Origin: an uncultured beta proteobacterium
Lineage (GTDB): Bacteria; Pseudomonadota; Gammaproteobacteria; Burkholderiales; Rhodocyclaceae
Direction of reading: 5' to 3'
DNA length: 6,397 bases
Assembly: GCA_903933395.1 (NCBI GenBank)
Contig: CAIZKA010000187.1
Location: 1 to 6,397, forward strand
The notes under the pieces are model-generated. The model was not told the DNA's origin. It searched no databases and saw nothing but the letters and a program-made list of their open reading frames with translations. Position 1 is the first letter of the stretch; every line of letters begins with the position of its first letter. Positions 1-6,260 of this stretch are shown here, one piece after another. The position numbers were made by a program, and so were the translations under genes.

Positions 1-42
1 AGTCAGGCGGACCGGCGCGGCGGGAATCTTCGGGGAGTTCAT
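1..42 (-). CDS. senC: SelD-like selenophosphate synthetase SenC, N-terminal 14 codons only (runs off left edge)
   Basis: Only the start of this gene is present: an ATG at 42 on the minus strand opens 14 codons reading MNSPKIPAAPVRLT, uninterrupted to the window edge. SelD proteins begin with a short variable leader followed by a motif like I/V-R-L-T just ahead of the Cys-containing catalytic loop, and the visible V-R-L-T fits that. The ATG lies 20 bases after the senB stop on the same strand, so the two genes are probably co-transcribed; no strong Shine-Dalgarno is visible (an AGGG sits about 11 bases upstream). By family knowledge the product would use ATP and selenide to make selenophosphate, the selenium donor for SenB. 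The assignment rests on the short motif plus context (senB and senA next door). The catalytic Cys/Sec, the ATP-binding region and the 3' end cannot be seen. An ordinary selD used for selenoproteins or selenouridine is the main alternative. Confidence 0.68.
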   Translation of the reverse strand, partial: MNSPKIPAAPVRLT

Positions 43-62
43 TGTCTTTATAACCCTGTCAT

Positions 63-1076
63 TTAGTTACGGCCACTGCGCTTAACGTCGATAAGGCCGA
101 CGTTAGCCTCCACTGAAACTTCGTTTTCGAGGAGACGGCAAACAGCGGCGCATTCCTGCGCCGGGGAGAACAAGGATACCTGCTCCGCGCAACGTCGGGC
201 CAGAGTCGCGTAATAGCCGGGATCGTTCGCCGCGCGCGAAATCAGTGCCGCCAGCCCGCCGGCATCGCCCGCCGCAAACCAGCCGGGGTAATCCGCGCCG
301 AGCATGCCGCGGTTTCCGGCAATGTCGCTGCCCAGGACGGGGACGCCGCTGGTCACGGCCTCGATCAGCACGTTGGCGCCGCCTTCCATGAGCGAGGGCA
401 GCAGCAGCAGGTGACAGCGCTTGAGGCGTTGGCGGGTTGCGGCCTGCGACAGGGCGCCGAGCCAATGGTAGCGGCTGTCGCCGGCGCCCAGGGCCGCCAC
501 TTCGGCGGCCAATGCCGGATCAAGCGCGCCGCCGACATGGAACAGCCGGACCGGCAAGCCTGCCGGCACCAGCCGCAGGGCACGCAGCGCCGTCAGCGGA
601 TCTTTTTCGGGACGCATGTGACCGACCAGCGCCAGGTCGAAATGGAGCCGGCTGCGCCGCCCCGGCAGCAAGCTGCGCGCCGACTGGTAGATCACCTCCG
701 TCTTGGATGCATATTGAGGGGGCAAGGCCTGCACGCCTTCCGCCTGCAGCACCACGAGCCGGCTGGCCAGCGCCAGCGATCGCTGTGCAGCGGCGTCCGT
801 GGCGATGTCTCTGTAGAGATCGGTGCCGGTCAACACCACGACCAGCGGACGATCCGGATGGCGCTCGGCAAAGGCCGCGATCGACGGCGCCGAGCGGCGG
901 GCATGCAAAGCAATCAGAAAGTCGGCGCCGGCGCCACGCCACTCCGGCGCTATCTCCACCCGCGCCCTTGGGGCCAGGCAATGCGCCCAGCGCCGTGCCG
1001 TATGCCAGTTGCCGTTGTTGGCACTGGCCAGCGCCGGGCTGATAATGGCGACGGAGGGGGGAGACTTGATGGACAC
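63..1076 (-). CDS. senB: TIGR04348-type glycosyltransferase, selenosugar synthase SenB
   Basis: A 337-residue GT-B fold glycosyltransferase. The N-terminal stretch SPALASANNGNWHTARRW (about residues 13-30) is typical of the TIGR04348 family that includes SenB. The C-terminal nucleotide-sugar domain begins near VGHMRPEKDP (151-160) and carries an E-x7-E motif (E231, E239, in a LPSLMEGGANVLIEA context), as in GT4-like enzymes. By family knowledge SenB uses selenophosphate and a UDP-sugar (UDP-GlcNAc in the characterised enzyme) to form a 1-selenosugar with a C-Se bond; it has no signal peptide and should be cytosolic. I chose the GTG at 1076 because TGAGG lies 6 bases upstream and the protein then starts just before the first beta strand (SVAIISPAL). 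An ATG at 1136 would add 20 unlike residues and lengthen the overlap with senA. The gene is divergent from senA with an 8-base overlap of start regions and is followed 20 bases later by senC. A thiosugar or ordinary glycosyltransferase role is less likely given the neighbours. Confidence 0.87.
   Translation of the reverse strand: MSIKSPPSVAIISPALASANNGNWHTARRWAHCLAPRARVEIAPEWRGAGADFLIALHARRSAPSIAAFAERHPDRPLVVVLTGTDLYRDIATDAAAQRSLALASRLVVLQAEGVQALPPQYASKTEVIYQSARSLLPGRRSRLHFDLALVGHMRPEKDPLTALRALRLVPAGLPVRLFHVGGALDPALAAEVAALGAGDSRYHWLGALSQAATRQRLKRCHLLLLPSLMEGGANVLIEAVTSGVPVLGSDIAGNRGMLGADYPGWFAAGDAGGLAALISRAANDPGYYATLARRCAEQVSLFSPAQECAAVCRLLENEVSVEANVGLIDVKRSGRN
1018..1046 (+). promoter_or_regulatory. 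Predicted sigma70 promoter of senA, inside the senB coding region
   Basis: TTGGCA (1018-1023) and GATAAT (1041-1046) are separated by exactly 17 bases, and each matches the sigma70 consensus at 5 of 6 positions. Transcription would start near 1053, leaving a leader of about 16 bases containing the senA Shine-Dalgarno. The two boxes lie opposite senB codons 18-20 (Ser-Ala-Asn, in the conserved ANNGNW region) and 11-12 (Ile-Ile). The elements are read from the sequence; activity is inferred. Confidence 0.6.
1053..1063 (+). promoter_or_regulatory. Ribosome binding site deciding the senA start
   Basis: The run GGAGGGGGGAG ends 5 bases before the ATG at 1069 and is the strongest Shine-Dalgarno in the window. 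It rules against the earlier in-frame ATG at 1045. On the other strand it encodes Ser-Pro-Pro-Ser (residues 5-8) of SenB, so the N-terminal SenB sequence and the senA ribosome binding site constrain each other. Confidence 0.7.
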
Positions 1077-2253
1077 GCCGGACCTCAGAACTGCCGACAA
1101 GAAACTTCTTGCCGATGCCTTGCGGGATGCGCGCAATTATACGATCAGCCTGCTCGACGACTGGGCGGCCTGGCCCGCCGACGCGCCACCTGACCCGCGA
1201 AGCGTGCCCTGCATGGACATCATCAATCCGCCGCTGTGGGAATTGGGCCACGTCGCCTGGTTCGCTGAGCACTGGTGCCGGCGCTACCGGGGCGAAGCGA
1301 CCGCCCCGCTGCCCTCCGTCCTCACCGACGCCGACCGCTGGTACGACTCGCGCCACGTGCCGCATGACAGCCGCTGGCTGCTCGATCTGCCCGGCTGGGA
1401 TGCCACGCGACACTATCTGCAGGACACGCTCGCCGCGGCGCTGGAGGCCTTGCACAGGCTCCCCGACACCGATGCCGCCCTCTACTTTCACCGCCTCGCC
1501 CTGTTTCACGAGGACATGCACGACGAAGCCTTCCGCTACACGCGGCAGACCCTGGGCTGGCCGGCACGCGATGGACTGACCGACCTGCCTGCGAACTCGG
1601 ACATCAGGATCGATGGCGGCGAATTTCTCATGGGCAGTCCGCCGGCGGGCAAGGGCTTCGTCTTCGACAACGAAAAGTGGGCGCATCCGCAACACGTCTC
1701 AAATTTCCCGATTTCAGCCACGCCGACAAGGAATTCGGACTACCTCGCCTTCGTCGAGGCGGACGGCTACCGGCAGCCGCAATGGTGGTCGCCAGGCGGC
1801 CAGGCATGGCTCGCGGCCGGCGGACAGACCATGCCGCGCTACTGGCGCAGGTATGAGGGCCGCTGGCAGCAGCGGCGCTTCGCGCAGTGGGTCGATCTGG
1901 CGCCCGACCAGGCGGTAATCCACCTCACGGCGCATGAAGCCGAAGCGTGGTGCCGCTGGACCGGCCGCCGCCTGCCGGAGGAAACGGAATGGGAATATGC
2001 CGCCCGCCACGCCGGCGGCTTCGACTGGGGAACCCAGGTCTGGGAATGGACCGCGAGCCCGTTCGTGCCCTACCCCGGCTTCAGCCCCGACCCCTATGCC
2101 GAATATGCCGCGCCGTTTTTCCACACCCATCGCAGCGTGCGCGGCGGTTCCTTCGCCACCCGGCCGCGCATGCGCAACCCGCGCTACCGCAACTACTACG
2201 AGCCGCAGCGCGACGACATTCTTGTCGGTTTCCGCAGCTGTCCGCTGGCGTGA
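1069..2253 (+). CDS. senA: EgtB-like nonheme iron enzyme, selenoneine synthase SenA
   Basis: A 394-residue two-domain protein. The N-terminal DinB-like helical domain (about 10-165) supplies the likely iron-binding triad: H61 in WELGHVAW, and H147 and H151 in LFHEDMHDEAF, matching the three His ligands of EgtB. The C-terminal FGE-sulfatase-like domain (about 180-394) shows GGEFLMGS (183-190), LTAHEAEAWCRWTGRRLPEE (286-305), VWEWTASPFVPYPGF (324-338), SVRGGSFATRPRMRNPRYRN (356-375) and a terminal GFRSC. The segment between WEYAAR and VWEWT is very short, as I recall for the SenA subclass rather than classical EgtB. By family knowledge SenA uses Fe(II) and O2 to join a selenosugar to hercynine, giving a selenoxide that collapses to selenoneine. 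The ATG at 1069 is preceded by a strong purine-rich Shine-Dalgarno at 1053-1063, so I prefer it to the in-frame ATG at 1045, which is also part of the predicted -10 box. The main alternative is an ergothioneine-making EgtB; the adjacent senB and senC argue for selenium. Confidence 0.88.
   Translation: MDTPDLRTADKKLLADALRDARNYTISLLDDWAAWPADAPPDPRSVPCMDIINPPLWELGHVAWFAEHWCRRYRGEATAPLPSVLTDADRWYDSRHVPHDSRWLLDLPGWDATRHYLQDTLAAALEALHRLPDTDAALYFHRLALFHEDMHDEAFRYTRQTLGWPARDGLTDLPANSDIRIDGGEFLMGSPPAGKGFVFDNEKWAHPQHVSNFPISATPTRNSDYLAFVEADGYRQPQWWSPGGQAWLAAGGQTMPRYWRRYEGRWQQRRFAQWVDLAPDQAVIHLTAHEAEAWCRWTGRRLPEETEWEYAARHAGGFDWGTQVWEWTASPFVPYPGFSPDPYAEYAAPFFHTHRSVRGGSFATRPRMRNPRYRNYYEPQRDDILVGFRSCPLA
1083..1087 (-). 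promoter_or_regulatory. Ribosome binding site deciding the senB GTG start
   Basis: On the minus strand TGAGG sits 6 bases upstream of the GTG at 1076, supporting that start over the ATG at 1136. It lies within codons 5-7 of senA. Confidence 0.5.
1136..1141 (-). promoter_or_regulatory. Candidate -10 box for senB-senC, inside the senA coding region
   Basis: The minus strand carries a perfect TATAAT here, 59 bases upstream of the senB GTG, which would give a leader of roughly 50 bases. I find no good -35 hexamer at 16-18 bases spacing and no extended -10 TG, so this could be chance or an activator-dependent promoter. If it is used, the senA and senB transcripts would be complementary over about 75 bases at their 5' ends. 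Confidence 0.35.
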
Positions 2254-2324
2254 AGCTCATCTGCATTGCAGGATGAACAAGGGCAGGAACCGGCGGTCAA
2301 AAGTCAGCATAGATAAACTAACGC

Positions 2325-2354
2325 GAACCGGGGGAAAACACCTGGCGCCGGTTC
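2325..2354. terminator. Possible hairpin between convergent senA and the EamA gene
   Basis: GAACCGG (2325-2331) and CCGGTTC (2348-2354) form a 7-bp stem around a 16-base loop, reaching into the stop codon of the EamA gene. A further copy of GAACCGG lies at 2287-2293. There is no real T-run on either side, so this is a weak candidate terminator for the two convergent genes. The rest of the 99-base gap (2254-2352) shows no gene. Confidence 0.25.
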
Positions 2355-3237
2355 ATTTGCGTGCCGGCAGATTGACCAGCACGATACCGCCGACGACCAT
2401 CGCCGCGGCGGCGAAAAAGTGCACGCTGGGCCGGTCGTTCATCAGCAGCATGCCGAACCAGACCCCGAACAGCGGCGTGAGGAAGGAGAACACCAGCAGG
2501 CGCCCCGCCAGGTAGCGTGTCAGCAGCCAGAACCACGCCAGGTAGCTGATGAAGGCAACGACCACGATCTGGTAGGCCATGGCCCATAGAGTCGGCGCTG
2601 ACAATACGGCAATGCCACGCTCGCCGACCACCCAGGAGAGCGGAAACATGAGCGCCGCCGACACCACCAACTGATACAGCAGCACCTTGGTCGCCGTTAC
2701 CTTTGCCAGCGCCGTGGCGCGGATCAGGACCGTCGTCGCCGCCCAGAACAGGGCCGCCAGTACGCCAAAGGCATCGCCCAGCAGACTGCCGCCCGCGGCC
2801 TTGTCGACGAAGGCGAGTATCAGCCCGGCAAAAGCCAGCAGCACGCCGGCCGCCTGCCGCCAGCCCATGCGTTCGCCGGGCACGAAAAAATGCAGGCCGA
2901 GCACGGTAAAGCAGGGCGCCGTATAGAGGAACACCACCATGCGCGACACCGTGGTGTGATCGACGCCGACGAAAATGAAAACGAATTCGAGCCCGAAGAG
3001 GAGACCCGCCAGCAGACCCGGGCGCAGCGACTGATCCCTGGCAAACAATGCGATGCCGCGCCAGCGCGCCCAGACATAGACCAGCACGGCACCGAATCCG
3101 GAACGCAGGCCGGCCTGCAGGATCGGACTGATCTCGGCGGTGGCGAACTTCATCGCGACCTGCTGCAAACCCCAGATGGCGCACAGCAGCACCATCAGGC
3201 CGAAGGCCGCCGGACCGGGGGCGATGCGGCTATTCAT
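2353..3237 (-). CDS. EamA/DMT-superfamily 10-TM transporter
   Basis: A 294-residue, very hydrophobic inner-membrane protein with about ten predicted membrane segments in two repeated halves, the layout of EamA (drug/metabolite transporter) proteins. Recognisable parts are the first helix with LLCAIWGLQQVAMK (17-30), the first-repeat end SRMVVFLYTAPCFTVLG (98-114), and the second-repeat end RLLVFSFLTPLFGVWFGMLL (246-265) followed by a last helix and a short basic tail (PARK). The family exports or exchanges small metabolites such as amino acids, and substrate cannot be read from sequence. The ATG at 3237 gives the usual length, though no clear Shine-Dalgarno precedes it; an in-frame ATG for Met15 is the alternative. 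It follows the phosphate permease by 43 bases on the same strand and could be read through from it, and it converges on senA. A role in moving selenoneine or its precursors would be speculation from proximity only. Confidence 0.85.
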   Translation of the reverse strand: MNSRIAPGPAAFGLMVLLCAIWGLQQVAMKFATAEISPILQAGLRSGFGAVLVYVWARWRGIALFARDQSLRPGLLAGLLFGLEFVFIFVGVDHTTVSRMVVFLYTAPCFTVLGLHFFVPGERMGWRQAAGVLLAFAGLILAFVDKAAGGSLLGDAFGVLAALFWAATTVLIRATALAKVTATKVLLYQLVVSAALMFPLSWVVGERGIAVLSAPTLWAMAYQIVVVAFISYLAWFWLLTRYLAGRLLVFSFLTPLFGVWFGMLLMNDRPSVHFFAAAAMVVGGIVLVNLPARK

Positions 3238-3280
3238 TCAGCAGAGGAGATCAGCAGCGGCAGGCTCGCGCCGCCGCGCC

Positions 3281-4288
3281 TCACAGCAAAAATCGCCCCA
3301 GCCACCAGGCGACGGCCGCGATCAGCGCACTGGCCGGGATGGTCAGCACCCAGGCCCAGACGATGCTGCCGGCCACGCCCCAGCGCACATTGCTCGGCCC
3401 TTTGGAGGTCCCGACGCCGACGATGGCGCCGGTGATGGTGTGCGTGGTGGACACGGGGATACCCAGCATGGTCGCCCCGAACAAGGTGATGGCACCGCCG
3501 GTCTCGGCGCAGAAGCCACCCACCGGGCGCAGCTTGGTAATGCGTTGGCCCATGGTTTTGACGATGCGCCAGCCGCCGAACATCGTGCCCAGGCCCATTG
3601 CCGTGTAGCAGGAAATCACCACCCACATCGGCACCGAGTCGCCGGTCTTCATGATGCCGGCGGCGAGCAGCAACATCCAGATGATGCCGATGGTCTTCTG
3701 CGCATCGTTGCCGCCGTGGCCGAGGCTGTAGGCCGCTGCCGAAACCAGTTGCAGGCGGCGGAAGGTCTTGTCCACCTTGCGCGGCGTACTTCGGTTGCAG
3801 ATCCAGGACACCACCACCATCAGCGTGCCGCCGAGGAGGAAGCCGAGCAGCGGTGCGATCAGGATGAAGGCGACCACCTTGCCGATGCCTGCCCAGACCA
3901 GGGAACCGGTGCCGGCCTTGGCCATCGCCGCACCGGCCAGGCCGCCGATCAGCGCGTGGGACGAACTCGAAGGAATACCGTAGTACCAGGTAATGATGTT
4001 CCACGCGATGGCGCCGATCAGGGCGCCGAACACCACGTAATGATCGACGATGGCCGGATCGATGGTGCCCTTGCCGATGGTGCTGGCCACCTTGAGCTGG
4101 AAAATCGCAATGGCCACCACGTTGAAGAATGCCGCCCAGGCCACCGCGTGCTGCGGTTTCAGGACGCCGGTGGACACAATGGTGGCGATGGAATTTGCCG
4201 CATCGTGGAAGCCGTTCATGAAATCGAAGGCGAGTGCCAGCAGCACCAGCACCACGATCACCGTCAGACTCATTTCGACCGCTTGCAT
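3281..4288 (-). CDS. pit: PiT-family inorganic phosphate permease
   Basis: A 335-residue inner-membrane transporter of the PiT family (PF01384). The two inverted halves each carry the family signature: FDFMNGFHDAANSIAT (21-36) in the first and SLGHGGNDAQKTIGI (188-202) in the second. A second duplicated motif is also visible, GIPSSSSHALIGG (104-116) and GIPVSTTHTITGA (276-288). By family knowledge it imports phosphate, usually as a metal-phosphate complex, driven by protons or sodium. The length suits the short bacterial and archaeal-type PiT proteins rather than the roughly 500-residue E. coli PitA type, which has a large central insert. The ATG at 4288 lies 9 bases after the stop of the DUF47 gene, so the two are almost certainly co-transcribed; an in-frame ATG at 4273 (Met6) is possible, and neither has a strong Shine-Dalgarno. 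No Pho box was recognised upstream of the operon, suggesting, weakly, that it is not under PhoB. Confidence 0.93.
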   Translation of the reverse strand: MQAVEMSLTVIVVLVLLALAFDFMNGFHDAANSIATIVSTGVLKPQHAVAWAAFFNVVAIAIFQLKVASTIGKGTIDPAIVDHYVVFGALIGAIAWNIITWYYGIPSSSSHALIGGLAGAAMAKAGTGSLVWAGIGKVVAFILIAPLLGFLLGGTLMVVVSWICNRSTPRKVDKTFRRLQLVSAAAYSLGHGGNDAQKTIGIIWMLLLAAGIMKTGDSVPMWVVISCYTAMGLGTMFGGWRIVKTMGQRITKLRPVGGFCAETGGAITLFGATMLGIPVSTTHTITGAIVGVGTSKGPSNVRWGVAGSIVWAWVLTIPASALIAAVAWWLGRFLL

Positions 4289-4297
4289 GACGGTCGC

Positions 4298-4936
4298 TCA
4301 GGAGTTCTCGAGGATGATGCCCTCGACGATGTTCGCCACGTCCTCGCAACGATCGGTTACCGACTCGAGCAGCTCGTAGATGCCCTTCATCTTGATCAAC
4401 TGGCGCACGTCCGCCTCTTCGCGGAACAGCTTGGTAATGCCGGTGCGCATGGCGCGGTCGGCATCGGACTCCAGTTGATCTATCTCGCGACAGAGCTTGA
4501 GCATGGCCGGCGCGTTGTCCATCTTGTGCAGCAGGATGACGGTGGATCTCACCCGCTCGCAACTGGAGGCAACAATGTCCGAGAGCTGTCTGGCTTCGGG
4601 CGTCAGCTGGCGAATGTCGTAGAGATACATTGCCTCGGCGAAATCCTGGATCAGGTCGAGGATGTCGTCCATGCGCATGATCAGCTGATGGATCTCGTCG
4701 CGATCGAGCGGCGTATTGAAGGACGTATGTAGTAGCGCAATCGTCTCGTGGGTGAGCTTGTCGGCCGTGGTCTCGATCTCGTCGATGGCCTGCACGTGCT
4801 GCGCCAGGACTTCCGGCCCCTTGCCCAGGTCATCGACCAAAGCCACCAGTTGTCGGCCGCCCTTGACGATCAGGTCGGCGTGGGCATTGAACAAATCGAA
4901 GAACTTGGCCTCTTTGGGCATCAACCTGGAAAACAT
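4298..4936 (-). CDS. DUF47/PhoU-like phosphate transport accessory protein
   Basis: A 212-residue soluble, all-helical protein of the DUF47 (PhoU_div) family, opening with MFSRLMPKEAKFFDLFNAHA. Acidic PhoU-type metal-binding repeats are seen at IDEIETTADKLTHE (51-64), in the acidic helix RMDDILDLIQDFAEA (88-102), at IDQLESDADRAMR (152-164) and near the C-terminus ELLESVTDRCEDVANIVEGI (188-207). By family knowledge such proteins sit next to PiT permeases and are thought to control them; the mechanism is not settled. I chose the ATG at 4936 because it restores the typical family N-terminus and length; the GTG at 4963 would add nine residues (FFCQRWC-like) that do not look like the family and has no Shine-Dalgarno. 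It is the first gene of a minus-strand run with the permease and perhaps the EamA gene, and is divergent from the DUF2863 gene. Confidence 0.92.
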   Translation of the reverse strand: MFSRLMPKEAKFFDLFNAHADLIVKGGRQLVALVDDLGKGPEVLAQHVQAIDEIETTADKLTHETIALLHTSFNTPLDRDEIHQLIMRMDDILDLIQDFAEAMYLYDIRQLTPEARQLSDIVASSCERVRSTVILLHKMDNAPAMLKLCREIDQLESDADRAMRTGITKLFREEADVRQLIKMKGIYELLESVTDRCEDVANIVEGIILENS

Positions 4937-5063
4937 CGGGCACCACCGCTGGCAAAAAAACACGAGGAGTTTATCAGCTTACGGCGACAAAACCGGCTTG
5001 CGGCCAACTGTTAGAATTCACCCTCACTGTCTCTGCCGATCCATTTTTTCGGCCTCTTCCGCC
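4937..5063. promoter_or_regulatory. Divergent intergenic region between the DUF47-pit operon and the DUF2863 gene
   Basis: These 127 bases must hold the promoters of both flanking units. On the plus strand a -10-like TAGAAT lies at 5012-5017, about 47 bases before the ATG at 5064, but no convincing -35 box is found at proper spacing. On the minus strand GATAAA near 4970-4975 is a weak -10 candidate for the phosphate operon. No repeat, riboswitch or Pho box was recognised. Confidence 0.35.
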
Positions 5064-6236
5064 ATGAAACGCACCCGCCTTCCGCGCCGCCCCCGCCAGA
5101 CGCCGGACTCCGAACTTCTTACCCGCCTGGCAACGCGGCTCAGCCAGTCATCCAACCGGGTCGAGGATGCCTGGTGGGAAACCCGTCTTGCTGCGCACAT
5201 AGACCACCTGCTGGCCGACAATGGCGAAGAAACCCTGATCGCCGTGCTGGACCATTTGTACAACGGCGGTTCGCGCGCCTATGACGAACTGGCCGACATG
5301 ATCGAATCCTGCGCCGAAACACGGCGCGCGGAGGGAAGCAGCGGTCTCGATGTCGTCATGATTGCCGTGCCGCTCCTGGCCTGGTCGCGCTTCCAGATTC
5401 CGTCGGGCAGCATTCCGGCAGCGCAAATGGAGGCGGTGCGGGTCCATCTGCAGGCCCATGTGCTCGCCGCCGATGCCAAGCTTGGGCTTTGCGACATCCT
5501 CTACAGCCCCGACCAGTTGCCGCAGAACTACGTCGATACGGCGCAACTGGCGGAAAAGCTGGCCAAGGCCGCTGTCCACGGCCGCAATTTGAAAGTCGAT
5601 CCCGCGCAACTCGCCGAAACCATGAGTTTCCTCTCCGATACCCGCTACCTGCTGGGAGCCGTCGCCGCGCCGCGCGGCGCCGCGCTGTTCCGCTGGCAGG
5701 AAGACGACGGCGACCCGGCGGAATCCTTCCGCCAATGGGCGCAACAGGGAGGCGACGCGCTGCGTCCGCTGCTGCCCGCCTGTGCCCTCGAATTCATTCC
5801 GGTGCTGGCCTACCACGCCGCCGTGCGCGACGCCGACCGAGCCTCGCGCCCCTGGTCGCTGCGGGCGGCCGTGGCCTTCCTGCAGACCGTCCTGAACCAG
5901 CCGGCGTCCGAATTGCGCGCCGTGGTGGCGCCTTTCCATGACCGCCAACTCGAGGAATTCCGCATCGGCTTCACCCAGCGCGGCAGCAGTGACGTGGTGC
6001 ATGGCGTGGTCTGGCCCCTGCTGGAACACGAGGATGAAAACAACGAAGCCCCGGCGCAGATCGAAGCCACCCTGCGCGAAGCCGGCGTCGCCAGCGTGCT
6101 GATGCTCGACCAGCGCTTTCCGCTGGAGTTCTGCGACGACTGCGGCGCGCCGCTGTATCCGAACCCCGAAGGCGAACCGGTGCACGCCGAACTGCCCGAG
6201 GAACAGGCCGAGTCGGCTCCGCGCCATTTGCATTAA
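5064..6236 (+). CDS. DUF2863-family protein of unknown function
   Basis: A 390-residue, probably cytosolic protein; there is no signal peptide or membrane segment. The basic N-terminus (MKRTRLPRRPRQ) followed by SELLTRLATRLSQSSNRVEDAWWETRL, and the overall length, resemble DUF2863 proteins, which I know as conserved hypotheticals of Betaproteobacteria; this is recalled, not searched. Visible features are a mostly helical first half, LDVVMIAVPLLAWSRFQIPSG (95-115), a second half of mixed strands and helices, an acidic stretch EHEDENNEAP (321-330), and a C-terminal CDDC (357-360) in FCDDCGAPLYPNPEGEP that resembles half of a zinc knuckle or a redox CxxC. I chose the ATG at 5064 because upstream in-frame sequence runs antisense through the DUF47 gene; no clear Shine-Dalgarno precedes it. 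The gene stands alone, divergent from the phosphate operon and convergent with the partial gene at the right edge. No function is proposed. Confidence 0.82.
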   Translation: MKRTRLPRRPRQTPDSELLTRLATRLSQSSNRVEDAWWETRLAAHIDHLLADNGEETLIAVLDHLYNGGSRAYDELADMIESCAETRRAEGSSGLDVVMIAVPLLAWSRFQIPSGSIPAAQMEAVRVHLQAHVLAADAKLGLCDILYSPDQLPQNYVDTAQLAEKLAKAAVHGRNLKVDPAQLAETMSFLSDTRYLLGAVAAPRGAALFRWQEDDGDPAESFRQWAQQGGDALRPLLPACALEFIPVLAYHAAVRDADRASRPWSLRAAVAFLQTVLNQPASELRAVVAPFHDRQLEEFRIGFTQRGSSDVVHGVVWPLLEHEDENNEAPAQIEATLREAGVASVLMLDQRFPLEFCDDCGAPLYPNPEGEPVHAELPEEQAESAPRHLH

Positions 6237-6260
6237 GGAAGCGCCGATCAAGCGTCAAAT

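Noticed and set aside
823..1068. In-frame upstream extension of senA, including an ATG at 1045
   Set aside because: The added residues are antisense to conserved senB sequence. The ATG at 1045 lies in the predicted -10 box, and the strong Shine-Dalgarno fits the ATG at 1069.
520..1695. Long minus-strand open frame of 391 codons across senB and senA
   Set aside because: It is Arg/Gly/Ala-rich shadow coding opposite and out of frame with two clearly recognised genes; it has no family-like motif.
2254..2352. Small gene between senA and the EamA gene
   Set aside because: Open frames here are only continuations of shadow frames; none has a start with a ribosome site.
3234..4562. Minus-strand open frame of 442 codons overlapping the permease
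   Set aside because: Same strand but different frame from the permease; His/Arg-rich with no membrane segments or motifs, whereas the permease frame carries both PiT signatures.
3140..4732. Plus-strand open frame of 530 codons, rich in His, Asp, Gln and Gly
   Set aside because: It is antisense to the phosphate permease and DUF47 genes. The odd composition is what high-GC codons give when read on the opposite strand.
4716..5063. In-frame upstream extension of the DUF2863 gene
   Set aside because: It runs antisense through the start of the DUF47 gene and the intergenic region and does not resemble the family N-terminus.
4937..5063. Pho box upstream of the phosphate operon
   Set aside because: No pair of CTGTCAT-like direct repeats at 11-base spacing was found on either strand.
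5148..6251. Minus-strand open frame of 367 codons opposite the DUF2863 gene
   Set aside because: A shadow frame with no recognisable domain; the plus-strand frame has family-like sequence and a sensible start.
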